Of a stretch of 9,918 nt of DNA, positions 6,302 through 9,918 are shown in pieces. The stretch's first letter is position 1. Every line of letters starts with the position of its first letter. The notes under the pieces were generated by a model. The model saw only the letters and a program-made list of their open reading frames with translations. It ran no database searches and was not told the origin of the DNA. Location of the stretch: contig NZ_CAKTYH010000074.1 in NCBI RefSeq assembly GCF_934632265.1, forward strand, positions 1-9,918, given 5' to 3'. The DNA comes from an uncultured Senegalimassilia sp. GTDB lineage: Bacteria; Actinomycetota; Coriobacteriia; Coriobacteriales; Eggerthellaceae. A program made the position numbers and the translations under genes.

Positions 6302-6587
6302 GTTGAGGCGGAAGTCAAGGCAGTTGTGCACGCACAGAGAACCCGCGTTGCTGAGAGTCGGGTCGGACGCAGATTGCTAAATGGGCCGCTGAGGGCATGG
6401 TGAACGGCGGCGCGATTGCATCGCGCGCTCAGTATCCGTGACGTGAGGGCATACGTTAGTTGCCGGAAGCGTGAAGGCGCTTCGCAAAGTGCTCGGCCGC
6501 AAAGCCGGGAATCAAGGTGGCACCGCGGGCAAAAGTTGCAAGCCCGTCCTTGGTAGACGTTGTCGTTTGCCGGGACGGGCTTTTTCA
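6302..6587 (+). promoter_or_regulatory. tryptophan T-box riboswitch (transcription antitermination type)
   Basis: This leader senses uncharged tRNA-Trp. Stem I can be drawn: GGCGG (6307-6311) pairs with CCGCT (6386-6390), then a 7-by-7 internal loop, then GGCAGT (6319-6324) with ATTGCT (6373-6378). The 3' side of that loop reads AAATGGG, presenting the specifier UGG (6382-6384), the Trp codon. GCTGAGAG (~6350-6357) lies in the distal part. GCGCGAT/ATCGCGC (6410-6426) and GAAGCG/CGCTTC form intermediate stems. The T-box AAGGTGGCACCGCGGG is at 6514-6529; its UGGC is complementary to GCCA, the 3' end expected of tRNA-Trp with discriminator G. GCGGGC (6525-6530) can pair with GCCCGT (6542-6547), and AAGG with CCTT (6548-6551), forming the antiterminator in competition with the terminator at 6540. 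Uncharged tRNA-Trp should stabilise the antiterminator and switch on trpEGD. Confidence 0.92.
6540..6587 (+). terminator. T-box regulated terminator before trpE
   Basis: AAGCCCGTCC (6540-6549) and GGACGGGCTT (6573-6582) form a perfect 10-bp stem followed by TTTCA. Its left arm overlaps the antiterminator strand of the T-box, so the two structures exclude each other. It ends ~55 bases before the trpE start. Confidence 0.88.
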
Positions 6588-6641
6588 TTGCCCGATTCGG
6601 CACCGGTCGCCAGGCCGGACAAGCCTTCAAGGAGGTGCCCA

Positions 6642-8138
6642 ATGTTCCCAACGCTTGAGGCGGTGCAAACTTATGCGCGAACCGGAGCGTATCGCCGCGT
6701 GCCCGTATGCAAGGAGCTATTAGCGGACCGGTTCACGCCGGTGGAGGCGCTGCGCACGCTGCGCTCGGCAAGCTGCCACTGCTTTTTGCTCGAAAGCGCC
6801 GAGCAGGGGCGCACCTGGGGGCGCTATTCGTTCCTTGGCTGCAACCCTACCATGGAGCTGACCTGCACAAATGGCTTGCTCAACATCCGCGAAGGAGCAG
6901 AGGACGAACCTATGCGCACCGTCGAGCGGCACGTCGAGCATCCCGGTGACGCCATCCGCGACGTGCTGGCCCGCTTCGCCAGCCCCGCCGTGCCGGGCAT
7001 GCCGCCTTTCGCCGGCGGCCTTGTCGGATACTTCGCTTACGACTACATCAAGTACGCCGAGCCGCGCCTGCGCGAGAACCAGCTGGCCGACCGCGACTTC
7101 CGCGATGTCGACCTGATGCTGTTCGACCAGGTCATCGTGTTCGACAACCTTGAGCAGAAGCTCAAGATCATCGCCGGCGCGGACCTTTCCGACCCCGAAG
7201 GCGTCGAAGCCGCGTACGCAAAGGCGGAGAACGCCTGCGACCGGATAGTCGACCTGCTGACCAGCGGCTCACGTGCCTACTTCCCCGCCCTCTCGCTGCA
7301 AACCGAGCTTACGCCCCGCTTCTCGCAAGCGCAATTCACCGACATGGTCGAGCGCGCGAAGCACTATATCCACGAGGGAGACATCTTCCAGGTGGTGCTG
7401 TCGAACCCCTTGTCGGCACCCGCCCGCGGCAGCCTGCTCGACGTGTACCGCGTGCTGCGCGCAACGAACCCCTCCCCGTACATGTTCTTCTTCTCAAGCG
7501 ACGACATCGAGCTTGCCGGCGCATCCCCCGAAACGCTGACGCGCCTGGAGAAGGGCTGCGTGAAAACGTTTCCCCTGGCCGGAACGCGGCCGCGCGGCGC
7601 AACCGCCCAAGAAGACGAAGCGCTCGAAGCGGGCCTTCTTGCCGACGAAAAAGAGCTCGCCGAGCACAATATGCTTGTTGACCTGGGAAGAAACGACCTG
7701 GGTCGCGTATGCGAACTGGGGAGCGTGCATGTCGAGCGGTACCTGCACGTGCATCGCTTCTCGCACGTCATGCACATCGGCTCGGAGGTTTCCGGCATGC
7801 TTGCGGAGGGCAAAGACGCCGTTGACGCCATCGATGCCATCCTGCCTGCCGGCACGCTTTCCGGCGCCCCGAAGCTTCGTGCGGCCGAGATCATCCAGGA
7901 GCTCGAAGGGACCAAGCGCGGCATCTACGGCGGCGCGATCGGGTACCTGGATTTCACCGGGAACATGGACACGTGCATCTCCATTCGCCTGGCGTACAAG
8001 AAAGACGGCCGCGTGTGCGTGCAATCGGGAGCCGGCATCGTGGCCGACAGCGTCCCCGAAACCGAGTATGCGGAATGCCGCAACAAGGCGCGCGCGGTGG
8101 TGCACGCCATCGAGCTTGCGCAAGGAGGCCTGCGATGA
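6642..8138 (+). CDS. trpE: anthranilate synthase component I
   Basis: A 498-residue chorismate-binding subunit that, with ammonia released by TrpG, converts chorismate to anthranilate, the first committed step of tryptophan synthesis. The N-terminal part has the feedback-site motif LLESAEQG, and NPSPYMF in the middle is the second Trp-contact motif, so feedback inhibition is expected. The catalytic chorismate-binding domain shows LAGTRPRG, DEKELAEHNMLVDLGRNDLG, LPAGTLSGAPKLRA, GAIGYLDFTGNMDTCISIR and QSGAGIVADS with ETEYAECRNKARA after it. All are TrpE-type, rather than PabB or isochorismate synthase. Length is normal. Start: AAGGAGG (6628-6634) lies seven bases before the ATG; a reading frame open further upstream runs through the T-box and is not coding. 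First gene of the operon; its stop overlaps the trpG start in ATGA. Confidence 0.96.
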   Translation: MFPTLEAVQTYARTGAYRRVPVCKELLADRFTPVEALRTLRSASCHCFLLESAEQGRTWGRYSFLGCNPTMELTCTNGLLNIREGAEDEPMRTVERHVEHPGDAIRDVLARFASPAVPGMPPFAGGLVGYFAYDYIKYAEPRLRENQLADRDFRDVDLMLFDQVIVFDNLEQKLKIIAGADLSDPEGVEAAYAKAENACDRIVDLLTSGSRAYFPALSLQTELTPRFSQAQFTDMVERAKHYIHEGDIFQVVLSNPLSAPARGSLLDVYRVLRATNPSPYMFFFSSDDIELAGASPETLTRLEKGCVKTFPLAGTRPRGATAQEDEALEAGLLADEKELAEHNMLVDLGRNDLGRVCELGSVHVERYLHVHRFSHVMHIGSEVSGMLAEGKDAVDAIDAILPAGTLSGAPKLRAAEIIQELEGTKRGIYGGAIGYLDFTGNMDTCISIRLAYKKDGRVCVQSGAGIVADSVPETEYAECRNKARAVVHAIELAQGGLR

Positions 8139-8785
8139 TCCTGCTCATCGACAACTACGACAGCTTCGTATACAACCTCTATCAGCTTGTCGGCGGCATG
8201 CGACCCGATATCATCGTCATGCGAAACGACGCGCTCACCTGCGACGATATCGAAGCGCTTGCCCCTGATGCCATCATCTTGTCGCCGGGTCCGGGGCGTC
8301 CCTCCGATGCCGGCGTGTGCATCCCCGCCATCAAGCGCTTCGCCGGGCGCATCCCCATGCTGGGCGTATGCCTGGGCCATCAAGCTATCTGCGAAGCGTT
8401 CGGCGGCACCGTCGGATATGCAAAGGAGCTCATGCACGGAAAGGTGTCCACCGTCGAGTGCACGCGGGAAAGCGCCCTGTTCAGCGGCCTGCCCGACACT
8501 TTTCCCGTTGCCCGCTACCACTCGCTTGCAGCCAATGGGCGCACGCTGCCGAAGCACCTGCGCGTCACCGCCGAAACGGCCGATGGCGAAGTCATGGCGG
8601 TCGAAGACGCCGATCAACGCGTATTCGGCGTGCAATTCCATCCCGAAAGCATCATGACGCCCGATGGGGCCGCGATCGTGGCGAACTTCCTGTCCCTGGT
8701 GCCGAACGGGAAGGCGGGCGCCAACGAATGCCCGATTGGGAAAGCGAACGCAAGCTCGCACGCGAACGCGAGTGCGCCATGCTGA
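8135..8785 (+). CDS. trpG: anthranilate synthase component II (glutamine amidotransferase)
   Basis: A 216-residue class I glutamine amidotransferase that supplies ammonia to TrpE. It opens with [12 protein letters not shown] (3-14), has the oxyanion segment [11 protein letters not shown] (50-60), and the triad is Cys79 in GVCLGHQ, His169 and Glu171 in FHPES. It could also serve p-aminobenzoate synthesis (PabA role), as single amidotransferases often do. Start: AAGGAGG (8122-8128) lies within the trpE end and the ATG overlaps the trpE stop by four bases, giving coupled translation and equal subunits. The last ~26 residues (from NGKAGANEC) form an Ala/Asn/Ser-rich tail beyond the usual family end; its DNA contains two copies of GCGAACGC (8744-8751, 8762-8769). 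The tail seems non-essential to the fold. Confidence 0.95.
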   Translation: MILLIDNYDSFVYNLYQLVGGMRPDIIVMRNDALTCDDIEALAPDAIILSPGPGRPSDAGVCIPAIKRFAGRIPMLGVCLGHQAICEAFGGTVGYAKELMHGKVSTVECTRESALFSGLPDTFPVARYHSLAANGRTLPKHLRVTAETADGEVMAVEDADQRVFGVQFHPESIMTPDGAAIVANFLSLVPNGKAGANECPIGKANASSHANASAPC

Positions 8786-8891
8786 CGCCAACCATGTCCA
8801 CTCGACCTTCGGAGCGGGGAGTCAAACGATGGCGCAACGGCTCGCGTATTCACCATTTCCCCAGTTCACACCCTTATCCGAAAGGAACATC
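8786..8891 (+). other. trpG-trpD spacer with alternative in-frame start
   Basis: This 106-base gap is unusually long inside a tight operon. It has no terminator-like hairpin that I can see. An ATG at 8829, preceded by GGGGAG (8816-8821) at seven bases, is in frame with trpD and would add 21 residues (starting [10 protein letters not shown]). The canonical trpD start at 8892 fits family N-termini better. Confidence 0.45.
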
Positions 8892-9918
8892 ATGATCACC
8901 GAAGCCATTCAGAAGCTCGTCGACAAGCAAGACCTTTCCTACCAAGAAGCCTACGACACCATCTGCGAGATCATGTCCGGGCAGACCACGGCGGTCCAGA
9001 CGGCGGCCTTCCTTGCCGCGCTGTCCACGAAGAGCACGAAAGCCGAGACCATCGACGAGATCGCCGGTTGCGCCACGGCCATGCGCACGTTCGCGACGCC
9101 GGCCGATTATCCAAACCCCGTGCTCGAGATCGTGGGAACGGGCGGCGACAAGGCGCACAGCTTCAACATCTCCACCACGGCTTCGATCATCATCGCAGCC
9201 AGCGGCGCAAAAGTGGCGAAGCACGGGAACCGCGCGGCATCGTCGAGCTCCGGCGCGGCCGACTGTCTGGAAGCGCTCGGCGTCAACATAGAGCAGGACC
9301 CCGAGCTGTGCTGCAAGCTGCTTGACGAGGTCGGCATCTGCTTCCTGTTCGCGCAAAAGTACCACGCGGCGATGAAGCACGTCGGCCCGATCCGCAAGGA
9401 GCTGGGCATTCGCACCGTGTTCAACATCCTAGGGCCGCTGACGAACCCCGCAAACCCCCGCTATATGGTGCTCGGCGTTTACGACGGCGCGCTGGTGGAG
9501 CCGCTGGCTCGCGTGCTCGTGAGCCTGGGCGTGCAGCACGGCATGGTGGTGTACGGGGAGTGCGTGCTCGACGAGCTGTCCTGCGCCGGACCCACCAAGG
9601 TATGCGAATTCGGCGGCGGCGACTTCCACGCGCCGGCCTTCCGCACCTACGAGCTGACGCCGGAGCAGTTCGACATGCCCCGCTGCACACGCGACGACCT
9701 GCGCGGCGGCTCTCGCGAGGGAAACGCCCAGATCACGCGCGATATCCTAAACGGGAAGGAGCACGGATGCCGGCGCGATACCGTGGTGCTCAACGCTGCT
9801 GCCGGTATGTACGTGGCGGGCACGGCTCCTTCGCTGCGCGATGGCGTCGAGCTTGCGAACGAGCTGATCGACTCCGGAGCCGCCGCCGCAACGCTCGAGG
9901 CATACGCGAAGGCCAGCA
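8892..9918 (+). CDS. trpD: anthranilate phosphoribosyltransferase, 3' end cut by window
   Basis: The window shows 342 codons with no stop; families usually end near 335-350 residues, so only a few are missing. The enzyme joins anthranilate to phosphoribosyl pyrophosphate, the second step of tryptophan synthesis. The helical N-terminal domain contains [12 protein letters not shown] (19-30). PRPP/Mg motifs follow: GTGGD (82-86), FNISTT (91-96), [15 protein letters not shown] (110-124), GPLTNP (181-186), DELS (228-231), [12 protein letters not shown] (277-288) and [10 protein letters not shown] (301-310). It is a standalone TrpD, not fused to TrpG as in enterobacteria. Start: AAAGGA (8881-8886) lies five bases before the ATG, and the N-terminus [10 protein letters not shown] matches the family. 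The rest of the pathway (trpC, F, B, A) probably continues beyond the window. Confidence 0.95.
   Translation, partial: MITEAIQKLVDKQDLSYQEAYDTICEIMSGQTTAVQTAAFLAALSTKSTKAETIDEIAGCATAMRTFATPADYPNPVLEIVGTGGDKAHSFNISTTASIIIAASGAKVAKHGNRAASSSSGAADCLEALGVNIEQDPELCCKLLDEVGICFLFAQKYHAAMKHVGPIRKELGIRTVFNILGPLTNPANPRYMVLGVYDGALVEPLARVLVSLGVQHGMVVYGECVLDELSCAGPTKVCEFGGGDFHAPAFRTYELTPEQFDMPRCTRDDLRGGSREGNAQITRDILNGKEHGCRRDTVVLNAAAGMYVAGTAPSLRDGVELANELIDSGAAAATLEAYAKAS

Noticed and set aside
6471..6641. trpE reading frame extended upstream
   Set aside because: It runs through the T-box antiterminator and terminator; the ATG at 6642 has AAGGAGG and matches family N-termini.
6287..6641. trp leader-peptide attenuator
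   Set aside because: No short frame with tandem Trp codons; the T-box explains the leader.
7494..8791. minus-strand frames of 209 and 288 residues
   Set aside because: Antisense shadows of trpE and trpG.

Overview
The window is a GC-rich bacterial chromosome segment, with GC-rich codon use in all real genes. The gene set is a choloylglycine/bile-salt hydrolase, an NBP35-type Mrp ATPase, a divergent EF-G paralogue, and a tryptophan operon under a terminator-type T-box. This fits a gut-associated actinobacterium, and Coriobacteriia (Eggerthellaceae-like) is my best guess. That assignment is inference from gene content; no rRNA is present to confirm it.

Layout. Positions 1-769 hold no convincing gene. 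The first ~140 bases look less GC-rich and may be a degraded gene end; further on there is a perfect 11-bp hairpin (540-564) and a UUCG-capped hairpin (721-748) that probably ends the next gene. Positions 770-2836 (minus) encode a full-length EF-G-like GTPase, with a 16-bp palindrome upstream at 2922-2937. It diverges from a small membrane-hairpin protein with a PGPG turn (3325-3690, plus), which ends in a terminator at 3763-3798. A choloylglycine hydrolase follows (3992-4918) with its own possible promoter. Next comes a Mrp/NBP35 Fe-S carrier ATPase (5096-5959), preceded by an inverted repeat and an extended -10 promoter and closed by a strong 16-bp terminator hairpin (5990-6028).

Positions 5960-6641 are non-coding but dense in signals: a REP-like short repeat, three copies of a CGGTGACCG-type dyad, a sigma70-like promoter, and a tryptophan T-box leader. 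In the T-box the specifier UGG, the T-box sequence, the antiterminator and the terminator can all be traced base by base. The leader controls trpE (6642-8138), trpG (8135-8785, 4-bp overlap) and trpD (from 8892, running off the window end).

The genes fall into independent units. TrpE and TrpG form anthranilate synthase and TrpD takes anthranilate to the next step. The Mrp ATPase serves Fe-S cluster delivery, and the hydrolase probably deconjugates bile salts or hydrolyses related amides. I see no tRNA or rRNA gene, CRISPR array, intact mobile element or phage gene. I did not find an undescribed multi-gene system; the most interesting signals are regulatory.
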